Origin: Misgurnus anguillicaudatus
Taxonomy: Eukaryota; Chordata; Actinopteri; Cypriniformes; Cobitidae
Direction of reading: 5' to 3'
Length of the DNA: 64,000 nt
Assembly (NCBI RefSeq): GCF_027580225.2
Contig: NC_073356.2
Location: 14,723,501 to 14,787,500 of the forward strand
This document shows positions 34,721 through 45,295 of this stretch, piece after piece. Numbering within the stretch: the stretch's first letter is position 1; every line of letters begins with the position of its first letter. Under the pieces are notes generated by a model. It had not been told where the DNA came from and made no database searches. It was given only the letters and a program-made list of their open reading frames with translations. The translations under genes were made by a program, and so were the position numbers.

Positions 34721-34898
34721 TTTGTGGTTTTGTTATAACAAAACCACAAATGTTTGTTAGGCTGTAAGTAGGGTCCACCCACTGCATGAAGAGATTTTTT
34801 GCACTAATAAGAACTCTTGCATTGAGTGCCTTTAATCATTAAGACTACATTAAGGTAAAGGAAAGAACATCATCAACTTTAAAAGTTTTAAAGTTACC
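34721..34898 (+). promoter_or_regulatory. proximal promoter of receptor gene 2 with a RUNX-like palindrome
   Basis: A perfect 30-bp palindrome (34721-34750) contains TGTGGTTT on each strand, the core of RUNX-family binding sites. It is followed by GGTCCACCCACTG (34772-34784). The same TGTGGTTT and GGTCCACCCACTG occur upstream of gene 3 (40613 and 40638), the latter with nearly the same spacing to the ATG (127 and 130 bp). The palindrome itself is not kept in gene 3. Promoter function is an inference from conserved spacing. Confidence 0.5.
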
Positions 34899-37246
34899 AT
34901 GTGTTCCTGGACGTGCTGTTGGCTGGTGCTATGTTTTTGCATTTCTGCTTTAAATTGTAAGTAATTAAAAACAAAATTAAATAACCTCAATCATAAGTTT
35001 AATCAATTATGCGAGCCATAATAAAATGTCTTTGAACCATATGTTTATTTTAAATGTCAGCATAGAATTGCATTTGTATAGATGTTAATGTAATTTATTC
35101 TCATTTGCAGCGAACATCTTGACTCAATCTCCAGGACTCACACATGTTTCAGTCGGTAACACAGTTGAATTAAAATGTACATATGAAAACAATGTTAACT
35201 TTTGTCATTCCACCTCTTGGTATAAGATAAATCCAAGAACGAATAAACTCGTGCCGATGAGGTATAACCAGTCTGACAGCAGTAAGCAAGGTGATAAAAC
35301 TTGCATTTTAACAATCAAAAACTTGACCCCGAAGGATTCAGGCATGTATTATTGCAATGGCCAGCATAATTCACTAACTTTTATCGGCAGTGGAAGCAAG
35401 GTGATCGTTACAGGTAATTCAGGAGGAAATAATTACCCACAATACTGTTAATAAAATAACCCTTTCACTTGATGACTTAACTTTGTTCTCTTTAATAGAT
35501 CAATCTGAACCAAAACTATCCATCCTCTACTCACCAGATGAGATGGATACATCAGTGGTCTCACTGCAGTGTCTGGTGAGTGAAGTTGTCCCGTCTCAGG
35601 TTCGCGTGTTCTGGATGATTGGTCATAAAGAGCGTGCTGGATGGATCGAGTCAGCCTGGACAGACGACACAGATTCAGCCAAAGAGTTCACTCGTGCTCA
35701 TATTTCCCTAACTGTAGAGGAGTGGAACAGCGGCGATGAAATAAAATGCACTGCTGAATATGACGACAAAAACATCTCGAAAACACTGATAAAATGGGAT
35801 AAGCGAACTTTAAAAGTATCAGAGAACCAACGGTTGAAAGGTTGGTCCCACAAATTAGTCCACATTTTCCCCCATAGAACAATCAATATTATTAGCTATG
35901 AATTAATGTATTTATGCTCCTTGCCAAATATAACTGATAGGGCAGGAAAAGAGTTTAAAAGGAGTGAAAAATTAACAATGGTGAAGGACAGTCAACCTCA
36001 TTGGATGGGTAGTTTTTTGTCTTTATTTGTTTTTGTCTTTATTATCATGGGTACAAAATCGGTATAATCAGAGGCTAAAATGTGTAATCATTAATAAAAA
36101 AAATCAAAAGGCTAATTTACATGTCTAGAATTGTTAAATACTTTACTGTTAGTGTCTTGTTACATAACTTTAATATAGGCCTACTTTATACAATTCATCC
36201 GAGCTCACACTTATGCCAGCTCAGACATGGACAATGGTCCCGAAATTAAGTGCGTTTACAAGCATCTCTAAAAGTTGAAAAGTTATAGTTCACCCCAAAA
36301 TAAAAATTCTTTCATCATTTACTCACTCTCACGTTTTACAAACCTGTATACATTTCTGTGTTCAAACCGATCATGTGCCCTATTCATTATCAAAGAAGAA
36401 AAAAGAATCCTATAAAAGTGAATCAGGGTCATGAACAGTTTGGTTACAAACCTTCCTCAAAATATCTTCCTTCATGTTTATCAGGAAAATAAATAATTAG
36501 GCTAATACAGGTTTGTAACAACACGAGAGTGAGAAAATGATGACAGAATTTTCATTTTGGGTGAACTACCCCTTAAAACGATTTAAACCCTTTTACAAAA
36601 CATACTTTAATATTAGTAATTATTTAATTTCTCAATCAACACACAAATTTTACTTTTCAGACTCATATTCAGCGTGCAGACTGTTGCTGTATGTGGGGCC
36701 TGTAGCAGCATTTCTTATCATTGTTCTGATAATGATCACATTTACTTATTTATGCCGAGGTAAAAACACAACACATTACAAGTTTTACACAAATAAAGCC
36801 GAAAATAGTTTCCTTGTGCACATCAGGGGATATTTAGGCCTACTTGCTTACTTTGGCAAAACAAAATTAAACCACAAATGTTTGATATTTAACTAATTCT
36901 GAAAAATCTAAATGTGTAATTGAATTGTTTATTATTTCAGGTCTGGAGGATAAACACACTGTAACCACGGTAATATCTATCATTATTACATTCAAATGTT
37001 CTCTATTGCAGCTAAATTTAAGTTCAGATTATGTACATTTTGCATATACTGTAACAGCATGCTATTCACCTTCCTTACTGGAACAACATAAAAAGCAGAA
37101 TAACAGACAGGCTTTATCAATTAGCATTTCGTTCAGACCAGGAATTTTATTTTAGGTCTATGATTTACATTTATTTCACTAATGACTTCTTACATCAACA
37201 GGAAGTTGAATATAGGAGTTTGGGCCTCGATTTGCACCTTAATTAG
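34899..37246 (+). CDS. V(J-like)-C1 receptor, gene 2; ITIM-like tail, damaged splice donor
   Basis: Exons by homology to its neighbours: 34899-34956 (signal), 35111-35413 (V), 35499-35798 (C1), 36661-36759 (membrane), 36941-36969 and 37202-37246 (tail), in frame for 277 residues. The V domain starts like an antibody kappa V region ([20 protein letters not shown]), keeps [11 protein letters not shown], the extra Cys pair and a J-like [11 protein letters not shown]. The C1 domain carries VSLQCLV, VFWMIG and [11 protein letters not shown]. The tail holds VEYRSL, which fits the ITIM consensus (V/I/L-x-Y-x-x-L), so an inhibitory role through SH2 phosphatases is a reasonable inference. Oddity: the C1 exon donor is G|AT (35799 A) where gene 3 has G|GT. 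If not spliced, the frame runs to 36067 and adds a new tail ending [24 protein letters not shown] lies at 37426. The gene may be functional, alternatively terminated, or a recent pseudogene. Confidence 0.75.
36190..36280 (+). pseudogene. fossil C1-exon fragment inside gene 2
   Basis: The stretch TTCATCCGAGCTCACACTTA to CGAAATTAAGTGCGTTTACA, then CATCTCTAAAAGTT, aligns with the 3' half of the gene 1 C1 exon. The frame gives [20 protein letters not shown] and then a stop, versus FIRAHASVSAEEW...EIKC in gene 1. It lies between the C1 and membrane exons of gene 2, where no second C1 domain is expected. It marks the breakpoint side of an ancestral gene 1-like copy. Confidence 0.8.
36281..36576. 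mobile_element. palindromic repeat with AGTTATAGTTCACCC ends
   Basis: ATAGTTCACCCCAAAATAAA at the left mirrors TTCATTTTGGGTGAACTAC at the right, with TTCATCATTTACTCACTCTC and GAGAGTGAGAAAATGATG inside the arms. It inserted next to the fossil C1 fragment in a gene 2 intron. A fragment of the same family is at 20235-20270. Confidence 0.8.
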
Positions 37247-37249
37247 ATG

Positions 37250-38600
37250 ACGGACTACAAATGTAAACATTAAGTTTTTAGTTTTGGTAAAAGGTTTATT
37301 GGCTATGTCTTGAAGCATTTTTGTCTATAAACTGTTAAAGAAAGGGAATCAATTTATGGTTAAGTTCACTGGCATGTTTGTTTTGTTTGTGTTAATTAAA
37401 GGTAAAAATACAACAGTGGATAAGGAATAAAAATAATATTTGATGTATGTGAAATAGAGTGTAAAATATGTTTGTTAGTATGGAAATGAACAGATATATC
37501 ACAGATCTTTGGAGAGAAACACAATGCTGTATAATAAATACAAATGTAAACAAACATTCAACAATCGTTTTTGGATTTTCTGCCTTTGTTATTTTTGCAA
37601 AAGTTATTAAAAACTGTTAACATTAGCCTGCTAATTTTTGGCCGTTAAAGCAATCCAAAGAGTTTTTGTTAACCTTAAAATAACGTCTCCAAAAAAGTAT
37701 CAGTCGTTCATCCACTCGAAACAGGGTGAACGGCACTTTCACATTCGTTTTGCAGCCCTCTTTCGGCCAAAACCGCACTAAAGAAGTTTCCAACCATCAG
37801 GTCCTGTAGTTCGAGTGAGAAATACAAAAACTTGCTTTACGGCAGACCTACAATCCAATCAGAGCCAGCTATGCTGCAGTAGGCTAAATTATTTACGACA
37901 GTGGTAATGGACAATTCAGCTTCTAACCTGTAGGGGGAGCAAAGAGCAAAAACTCTTTAGTGTTGCTTTAATGTAAGACTTTTTCAGTCATAAAATTCAG
38001 GGTACACAGGATTGAATTTTGTGTGTAAAACTTTTGTAGGCCTATGTGTAAGGTAACCCCCCCCCCCAAAGTAAACACAAATTTCACACAAATTGACCGG
38101 TATATAAGAAAAAGTTATATGCCTCATTGAAACTTGCATAATTGAAGGACATGTGTTTTAGTTCTAAACACCTGGTGGCTGGATGCAGTACAAGTCATTA
38201 ACCCCGCCCTCTCCATCCAAATAAACGCCCGTGTCAAAATTAAAAAATAAATTACACTTCCAATAAAATTTTCCAAAAGATGGTTTTGGTCCTTTAAGGT
38301 AGTTCTATTACGCTGATATATGATAAGATATATGATAAGATATAACTAACTATTAATTTTCGATTTCTGTGTTATTTCACACTGACAAAATGATTTGTAT
38401 TAACTTTACCTTATTTTAGCAAGTCAGTCAAATTTCAAGGGGCATGGTTGAATTGGGCTCCAAGAACGATTCCTTCTGTGCACGCCTTGGCTCCAAACTG
38501 ATATTTTTGCGTAACATGTCAGCGTCCATTGCTGTACATTTTTCATTCAGTTCATTACAATGGAAGGAAGCAGCGTTGTGTCATCCATCTTTTTTTACAG
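37250..38600. other. gene 2 3' flank; no further gene seen
   Basis: The 3' flank contains ATGCTGTATAATAAAT at 37525, also present after gene 1 (33749), so the two genes share 3' sequence. A C9 run occurs at 38059-38067. Segments at 37640-37980 look repeat-like (GAGTTTTTGTTAACC, GCAAAAACTCTTTAGTGTTG) but lack defined ends. Confidence 0.5.
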
Positions 38601-38601
38601 T

Positions 38602-39075
38602 CTATGTCATAGATATGTATAAAGGCTAGATGTCTCGCCCACTCTGCTGGCCATTTAAGTGCAACTTCCGCATTTGGCGGCCGTCTTACCACAGGGCGCT
38701 CGCTCACTCGTAGCATTGAGTTTTAATGGTGCAGGTACTTTTATATGACCATAACTTAACGATTTTCAAATGGTTTGGTGTGTTATAAACGTCAGAGATG
38801 TAGGCCTACCTATGACAATGGATACTTATACTAAAAAATTCATGAAACATGTTAAAGCATCCAGAATTATAGCCACGTTAATAACGTTTGTAAGAAACCA
38901 AACCGTTTGAGAAATTGGTAGAAAATTGAGCAAGTTATGGTCATTTAAAAGTACCTGCAGCATTAAACTCAATGCTACGAGTGAGCGAGCTGCCTGTGGT
39001 AAGATGGCCGCCAGGTGATGCCGTTAGGGACTCCGCCTTCAGCCATCTAGCCTTTATATACATATCCATGGTCTA
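38602..39075. mobile_element. fold-back element, TATGTATAAAGGCTAGATG ends
   Basis: ATATGTATAAAGGCTAGATG at the left pairs with CATCTAGCCTTTATATACAT at the right. GCTCACTCGTAGCATTGAGT and ACTCAATGCTACGAGTGAGC pair inside, as do CAGGTACTTTTATATGACCA and GGTCATTTAAAAGTACCTG. The spacer is about 150 bp and non-coding. Confidence 0.88.
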
Positions 39076-39764
39076 TGTATTCCACATACTGTCATCCACA
39101 GGTCAATAATAGTATTGCAACAAAAATGTTAGATAGGTGGTGTAAATTTTAGCAGCATCTAGTGGTAAGATTGCAAATTGCAACCAACAGATCACCCCCC
39201 AATTTCAAAACACATATGGTAGTCGCCACAGAACAAACATGTCATCGTCTGAGACAACTTAGGGACGAAACGCACTGTGTTGCAGTTTGTCCGTTTAGGG
39301 GTGCTGTAGAAACATGACAGCGACTTCCATGTAAGAAGACCCGCGGTGTATGTAGATCAAAATGGCTCCTTGTAAGGTAATAAAAACAATACAATTCATT
39401 ATGTATGGTCTTTAGGCTATACACCACTGATGATATAGTTTTGTATACTGCATTTCTGTTAAGAGATCCTTATAAAAGTTACACAACGCGCCTTTACGTA
39501 GCCTATATTGCAACCAACCTTGACAACACAGTGTTTTGCAAGCTTAAATGAATACTGTAAAATACCCTAGCTGTCATGTAAAAAATGCCACCATAAATAC
39601 TGAAACATGATATTCTGTTAAAATGGTAATATTATGGCGTTAAGAAAAATTAAAGAAACAAACAAAAAGGTCATATTCATAAAGTTTTATGTTTACCGTG
39701 ATACTGCATACATTAAAAGGGAATTGATGTGTGTAAAGAAACTAATGTGAGTTTGTAAAGAAAG

Positions 39765-39837
39765 GTGAGGGTGTTGAGCATTGACCTTCTTTTCTCATCA
39801 TGTTGTCCTTTCATCTCACTTACGAGTGGTTAGATCA
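39765..39837 (+). promoter_or_regulatory. family 5' block, copy C (upstream of gene 3)
   Basis: GTGAGGGTGTTGAGCATTGA, then CCTTTCATCTCACTTACGAG and TGGTTAGATCACA, match the blocks at 33966, 34311 and 44931. It lies about 930 bp before the gene 3 start codon, the extra distance being filled by AT-rich repeats. Confidence 0.55.
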
Positions 39838-39919
39838 CATCAAACAACAGCATCCAGAAGATTGTCTAGTAACCAACACAACTGAACATCGCATACAGCA
39901 AAAAAGATTTTTAAATATA

Positions 39920-40030
39920 ATTTTAAATATATTTCAAAATATACAAAAATGGCCAAAAAATATATGTACTGAAATATATTTTCAAATATGTTTACATGTT
40001 TTTGTATATTTTGAAATATATTAAAAAAAT
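39920..40030. repeat. AT-rich hairpin
   Basis: AATATATTTCAAAATATACA is followed about 70 bp later by its exact complement TGTATATTTTGAAATATATT. The spacer is also A/T-rich. It is probably a remnant of a palindromic MITE. Confidence 0.7.
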
Positions 40031-40610
40031 ATATATTTTAAAAATATATATTTTAAAGCATTTATATTCACGACGCATTGGAAGAAAAACTTATGTTACA
40101 ACACCGTAAACCTGCAGGTTTAAAAATATTAAAATGAAAGATATTTTCAACTGCAAAAAAAACTTATAATTGTATATATTATAAATACTTATACATACTC
40201 TTTCTCTGCATTGTACATTTAATACTGTTTTGAATTAAGAATAGGCAATGGCCAATCTAGTAAAAGAAACAGAAATGTTACATTGAACTGTAACTGTAAA
40301 TTGCTTTGGATTAAAGAGTCTGTCAAATAAATGTAAATAAAAAACTATGCGTTTATTATCACTTAACATTTTGGAGCTTTGTATAGAGTAACACATTGAC
40401 TAAAACTGTATTTCAAGGTAATGCAGATGCACCAAGCAGTTAGTTGAAGAGATTAAAGTGATCAAACCATAGCCCATTATCCTGAATCACTTAATTAAAT
40501 GTAAGCTAGATACTATAGTATAAAGGCACTCACAACATGTTTCCCAAAAAGTATCATGATCAACATAGCAAGCCTGTACCTTTATACAAAGCTGTAATGT
40601 GCCACTTGCT

Positions 40611-40767
40611 TTTGTGGTTTTGTCAAAATGAATGCTGGGTCCACCCACTGGAGAGTTGTGTAAAGATTTTTTTCTCTTTGCAGCCCATTTGCGTACTCTC
40701 ACTGTGTTTAACATTAAGATTGCATTCCTTTAAAAGGAAATTCATCAGACTCTGTAAAACAGTAAAC
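40611..40767 (+). promoter_or_regulatory. proximal promoter of receptor gene 3
   Basis: TTTGTGGTTTTGTC (40611) and GGTCCACCCACTG (40638-40650) repeat the elements seen before gene 2 with the same spacing to the ATG. TATAAA at 40519-40524 is a possible TATA box further upstream. Function is inferred from conservation between paralogues. Confidence 0.45.
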
Positions 40768-43658
40768 ATGTGTATCTGGATGTGCTCTTCGCTGCTTTTA
40801 TGTTTTTGCATTTCTGCTACACATGGTAAGTCATTCTTATCGCAATTATATCAATCATCCAGATGTGACTCATAAACACCAAAAAAATTAACCATATATT
40901 TTTTTTAAATGTCAGACTGTGTGGAAATGCACATGTAAATGTTAATGCAATTTATTTTCATTTGCAGCGAACATCTTGACTCAATCTCCAGAACTCATAC
41001 ACGTGTCAGTCAGTAATACAGTTGAATTAAAGTGTACATATGAAAACATAGTTCCCTTCTGTCATTCCACCTCTTGGTATAAGATAAATCCAAGAACAAA
41101 TAAACTCGTGCCGATGACGTATAGCCCGTCTGACACCAGTAAGCAAGGTGATAAAACTTGCATTTTAACAATCAAAAACTTGACCCTAAAGGATTCAGGC
41201 ATGTATTATTGCAGTGGCCAGCATAGTTCACTAACTTTTATTGGCAATGGAAGCAAGGTGATCGTTACAGGTAATTCTGGAGAAAATAATTACCCACAAT
41301 ACTGTTGGTAAAATAACCCTTTCACTTGATGACTTAACTTTGTTCTCTTTTATAGATCAATCTGAACCAAAACTATCCATCCTCTACTCACCCAATGAGA
41401 TGGATACATCAGAGGTCTCACTGCAGTGCCTTGTGAGTGGAGTTGTCCCGTCTCAGGTCCGCGTGTTCTGGATAATCGGTGATAAAGAGCGCGCTGGATG
41501 GATCGAGTCAGCCTGGACAGACGACACAGATTCAGCCAAAGAGTTCACTCGTGCTCATATTTCCCTAACTGTAGGGGAGTGGAACAGCGGCGATGAAATT
41601 AACTGCACTGCTGAATATGACGGCAAAAACATCTCGAAAACACTGATAAAATGGGGTACGTGAACTTTGAAAGTGTTAGAGAAACACCAGGAGAAATGTT
41701 GTAGGCCCGAGTGTGATTACTTTCATAAGTTTAGAATGTGCCCAAAGTTGAATCACTACAAGCAATTCAACAATAATAAAGTGATATGTGTACTTATAAT
41801 GACTGTACTCTGATCATCACCAGAACATCCAGGATCCAAACAAATGTGCTCGTTGCTTCTGTTCGGCGGCTGCGGAGCTGCAGCCCTCAGCTTGGTTGTA
41901 ACCATTTTGATCTCCGTGTCTTTATACCGAGGTAAGCCCTTTACGGTGTAAATTTGACATATTTTAATTCATAATTAAATACCTTTAAACTAGCTGAATT
42001 AGCCTAATAAGTCATTTAAACTTTTTGACTTGTTAGAAGTTGATACACTGTAAAAATACTTTGCTGCCTTAAAATTTTTTGTTCAATCAACTCGGATTTA
42101 CAAGTCATTTCAACTTACTATTATTTATCTCGACTAGAGATGAGTTCTTATAACTACAGGTGAGTTGTTATAACTTATAAAATATAGTTGAGAAAAGTCA
42201 ACTTAATTTTATAAGTTGTGACAACTCATCTCTGTTGACATGACTTGTAAATCTGATTTAAAAATTGATTTAACAGAAATTTTAAGGCAGCAAAGTATTT
42301 TAATATAATATAATATAATATAAATGTTATTTTCAAACCACATGATAAAACAATAAATTACACATAATTGTAACCTTTAAAAATGTGTCAACTTGCCCCA
42401 ATCTAGCATTAACTGTATAAGTTATCCTTGTATTATTTCAAGTAAAAATCTGCTTTTATTGTATATTGTACAGTATTGTTGAACTTTTCTTGCCTGTATG
42501 CTAGTGTGGTTTTACTCTGTTCACTCCTTACATCACAGCTATTACAAATATATTGCGACATTTAATTTAAATGTTTCAATCATTATTGAGATTATTACTC
42601 TTGGTTTGTTTGACTGTTCTGGATATAATGTTGTATAAATTTTGTATAAACACTGTGTCATGTTTTTAATTCAAGCACATTTAACAATTTTCAGAAATGC
42701 ATGTGTCCAAAACATCCAGAGGGTCAGTATTTTATAACTACTCCAAACTCAAAAACAATATCATGAATGTATGATAAAAAAACCCAAGAACAATAATTTT
42801 TCATTTCTCAGGTTAAAACGAAAAGATGCGCATTACAAAAGTTCTAGCTATGGTAATATGACCTTTTATCATAAACCTGCATCGCTCAATACGACTATTT
42901 TGTGTATCACAATAAATGTGCTAAGTCTCTACAGTATCTGTACAGTACAAACTGCCAACATATAATGATCATCTCTTTATATTTGTCCGTTTAACAGATA
43001 AAAAGAGCACACTGAGAGAAGAAAGTTCATCTGTAGTGGTAAGAGGACAAGAAATTATATTTGATGAAATATAGCAAACATTTTTTTGCTGTGTATAGAG
43101 ATCGCAGTGTGCTATAACACATTTGAATGTCTGTAACAGTGTTTTTTTATATATTTTGGAAATCTATAATTTATTACACTGTGCAATTTAGTGTCACAAA
43201 ACCTTGCTATATTATATTACAACATGCATTAGAAAACACGCCCATCATTTATTTTTTAAGTAATCATATTAATCATAATATGAGTAATCATATTTCGTTT
43301 ATTACACCTTTATAAACATTACATCATGTTTTTTTTAAACATTTCTTGTAAAAGCAGTCAGTAGAAAACATACATAACATCACAAATACAATTATTATGA
43401 ATTAATTAGTTCATTATTTTTATTATTAATTATGTAAAATGTTATAAATTGAACCTTAGTGAAAAGTTTTCTGTATATTTATGACTGTATGTGCCAAAAT
43501 ATTATTTTAATAATGACGATACTTTAGATTGCATTAGTTGCTTTTTTCAGTGTAGAACAGTGTGTAAAGGTATAACATTCAATTTTTAGTCATACAAAAT
43601 ATATATTTTCTTTTTTCAGGGTGTCGGCGTAGACCATCAGCTGATGGAAAAGTGTTGA
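40768..43658 (+). CDS. V(J-like)-C1 transmembrane immunoglobulin receptor, gene 3
   Basis: Eight exons give 305 residues in frame: 40768-40825, 40968-41270, 41356-41655, 41824-41931, 42695-42722, 42812-42852, 42998-43038, 43620-43658. The signal peptide [19 protein letters not shown], the V domain ([31 protein letters not shown], extra Cys pair, J-like [11 protein letters not shown]) and the C1 domain ([24 protein letters not shown]) are nearly identical to gene 2, so the two are recent duplicates in this part. The membrane exon differs ([20 protein letters not shown], then [10 protein letters not shown]). The three-exon middle of the tail ([27 protein letters not shown]) and the final [12 protein letters not shown] contain tyrosines but no ITIM. 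The C1 donor is intact (G|GTACGT). AATAAA lies at 43659 and 43690. The small tail exons are supported by phase and consensus sites, but less firmly than the rest. Confidence 0.82.
42055..42303. mobile_element. fold-back MITE in gene 3 intron
   Basis: CACTGTAAAAATACTTTGCT pairs loosely with GCAGCAAAGTATTTT at the right, with GATTTACAAGTCATTTCAAC against TGACTTGTAAATC and GATGAGTTCTTATAAC against AGTTGTGACAACTCATC inside the arms. It lies between the membrane exon and the first tail exon of gene 3. Confidence 0.75.
42301..42323 (+). repeat. TAATA microsatellite
   Basis: About four and a half TAATA units directly after the fold-back MITE in the gene 3 intron. Confidence 0.85.
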
Positions 43659-43689
43659 AATAAAATGTAAGAAAGAAAACGTGTATCCC

Positions 43690-44610
43690 AATAAATTGTA
43701 GATAAATTTATAATATTAAGCCACTGATATTGCCACTTGGTTGGCCATCAAATACTTAGTTTAGTTCTTTCACAATCCTTTTGCCAGAGTTTTTCATATG
43801 TCTGCATTAAAATATTTTAAATTATTGTGTCAAGCAAGAGATTTGTAGCTTATCAGTAGCTTACTGTCAGTTGAAAGAGACAAATAAAAATAATTGTTTA
43901 CTTGAATCTTATACAGATAAAATATAAAACTTTTATGCTACAAACATGTTAGAAAGAAACTGCTAGCATCTGTTTTGGGGTATAAGTTATGACAGTGAAA
44001 CAAGATTACTTTGTTGATTGACAATGTTGATCAAAAGCTTACGTCTTTATGTACAATACTACACTATAAACAACCTTGATCTAGTGTTCATATGCATGTA
44101 CTATAGGTTTTTGCTGTGAAGGGGTGAAAAACCACAGTGCATGGCAAAAAAAAAATGTATGGCCGTCCCACTGTAGCCTTATACTCTCAGTGTGGTTAGA
44201 CCTAAGATCCTGCATAAACAGGATGTTAGAGACGAGGGCCTCACGACACGGATCTTAACACCTGCATGCAATGTCCATTTGCAACAACTTTTGCTGTAAT
44301 TACTCAATCACATAAAAACGTGTTACAATGGTTCATGTATGTATACTGTTGGTAACAGGAAAAGTGCATTGCCTACAATTCAGATTTATTTTTCTCTTTC
44401 CTATTAGGCAGTATTCATAGTATTTATTATGCACACCTTAAAGTACTTTGTGTTAATGTAATTAAATAAACATATATTTTGTGTATGTACTGTATTGCAA
44501 ATTATTTAATTTTGGTGATTTGTGATTGGTTACTCTTTGAACAATTACTCAGAATGAAACAGGATTAAATGCAAGATACCCCATTTCTTTTGCAATTAAA
44601 CTGCATTTAT
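43690..44610. other. gene 3 3' flank; no further gene seen
   Basis: AT-rich sequence after the gene 3 polyadenylation signals. No exon, terminal repeat or RNA gene could be supported. Confidence 0.4.
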
Positions 44611-44614
44611 ATAA

Positions 44615-44845
44615 TTAATCTCCTAAGACCTGGTGTGTCTACATATGTGGACATACATTTTTTTGTTGTTTGCACCATAATACTTAATTCTGTGTAACCT
44701 GTTGTACACAAATGTGGACAATTGCACTGCTTCATGTTCAAAGAAAAATATTTGGTTATTATATTTATTGTTTCTTCCTTACTGCAAAAAGCTGAAAGAA
44801 ATCTAAAATGTAAGCCAAACCAAAGCTCGGGTCTTAGGAGGTTAA
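44615..44845. mobile_element. TTAA-flanked MITE (piggyBac-like ends)
   Basis: TTAATCTCCTAAGACC at the left and GGTCTTAGGAGGTTAA at the right are inverted ends with one mismatch that include TTAA on both sides. The 231-bp interior has repeated ATGTGGACA words (44646, 44711) and no frame. Confidence 0.8.
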
Positions 44846-44930
44846 CGTCAAAAAGTATAGTTCATATGTGATATTGCCGTGTCTGAAGTGCAGGGTGGAG
44901 AAACTATATTGTTTGTTTGTTAAAACGAAG

Positions 44931-45001
44931 ATGTAGGCGTTGCACATTGACCTTCTTCTGTTTGCCCTGCTGCTTTTTTCATCTCACGTGTGGTTAGATC
45001 A
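44931..45001 (+). promoter_or_regulatory. family 5' block, orphan copy D
   Basis: ATGTAGGCGTTGCACATTGA and CCTTCTTCTG, then TTTTTTCATCTCACGTGTGG and TTAGATCA, match the 5' blocks of genes 2 and 3. No plus-strand receptor follows. It is best read as the relic of a lost gene copy. Confidence 0.55.
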
Positions 45002-45083
45002 AAACAGCATTGCAGATTTACAGAAGATGGTCAAAAAAAATGACAGCGTTATGCATGAAATTGAACACCTAGTTAGCCTGCAT

Positions 45084-45261
45084 CCGTGGTTTTTGAACTT
45101 TTTTCAAACCTCGTGTAGAGTGCATCTGTTTGCGCACCAAAGAAAAAATTGTGACATAAAACAACAAACTTATATATTTAAAAATTCATGTATTTTATAA
45201 AATGTCATACAACTGGAGGCCCTCAGACACAATCTGGCAACCCACAGTTTGAAAACCACTG
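45084..45261. mobile_element. short hAT-type MITE with perfect target duplication
   Basis: A decayed left end (CCGTGGTTTTTGAACTTTTT) and a clear right end (CACAGTTTGAAAACCACTG) match the family at 1014 and 12084. The 8-bp duplication GCCTGCAT is perfect (45076-45083 and 45262-45269). Confidence 0.85.
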
Positions 45262-45265
45262 GCCT

Positions 45266-45295
45266 GCATTGACATTTCTGCTTTAAATGTGCTAA
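45266..45295 (+). pseudogene. possible fossil signal exon of a receptor
   Basis: CATTTCTGCTTTAAATGTG is nearly the same as the end of the gene 2 signal exon (CATTTCTGCTTTAAATTG before its donor). It lies downstream of the orphan 5' block D, where a signal exon would be expected, with a hAT MITE inserted in between. The match is short, so chance cannot be excluded. Confidence 0.3.

Noticed and set aside
35483..36067. The 194-codon frame as an independent gene
   Set aside because: It begins inside the intron before the C1 exon (MFSLIDQ is acceptor sequence) and is the C1 exon of gene 2 read through a mutated donor.
44940..45200. 86-codon plus-strand frame
   Set aside because: It runs from the orphan 5' block into a hAT MITE and has no protein-like features.
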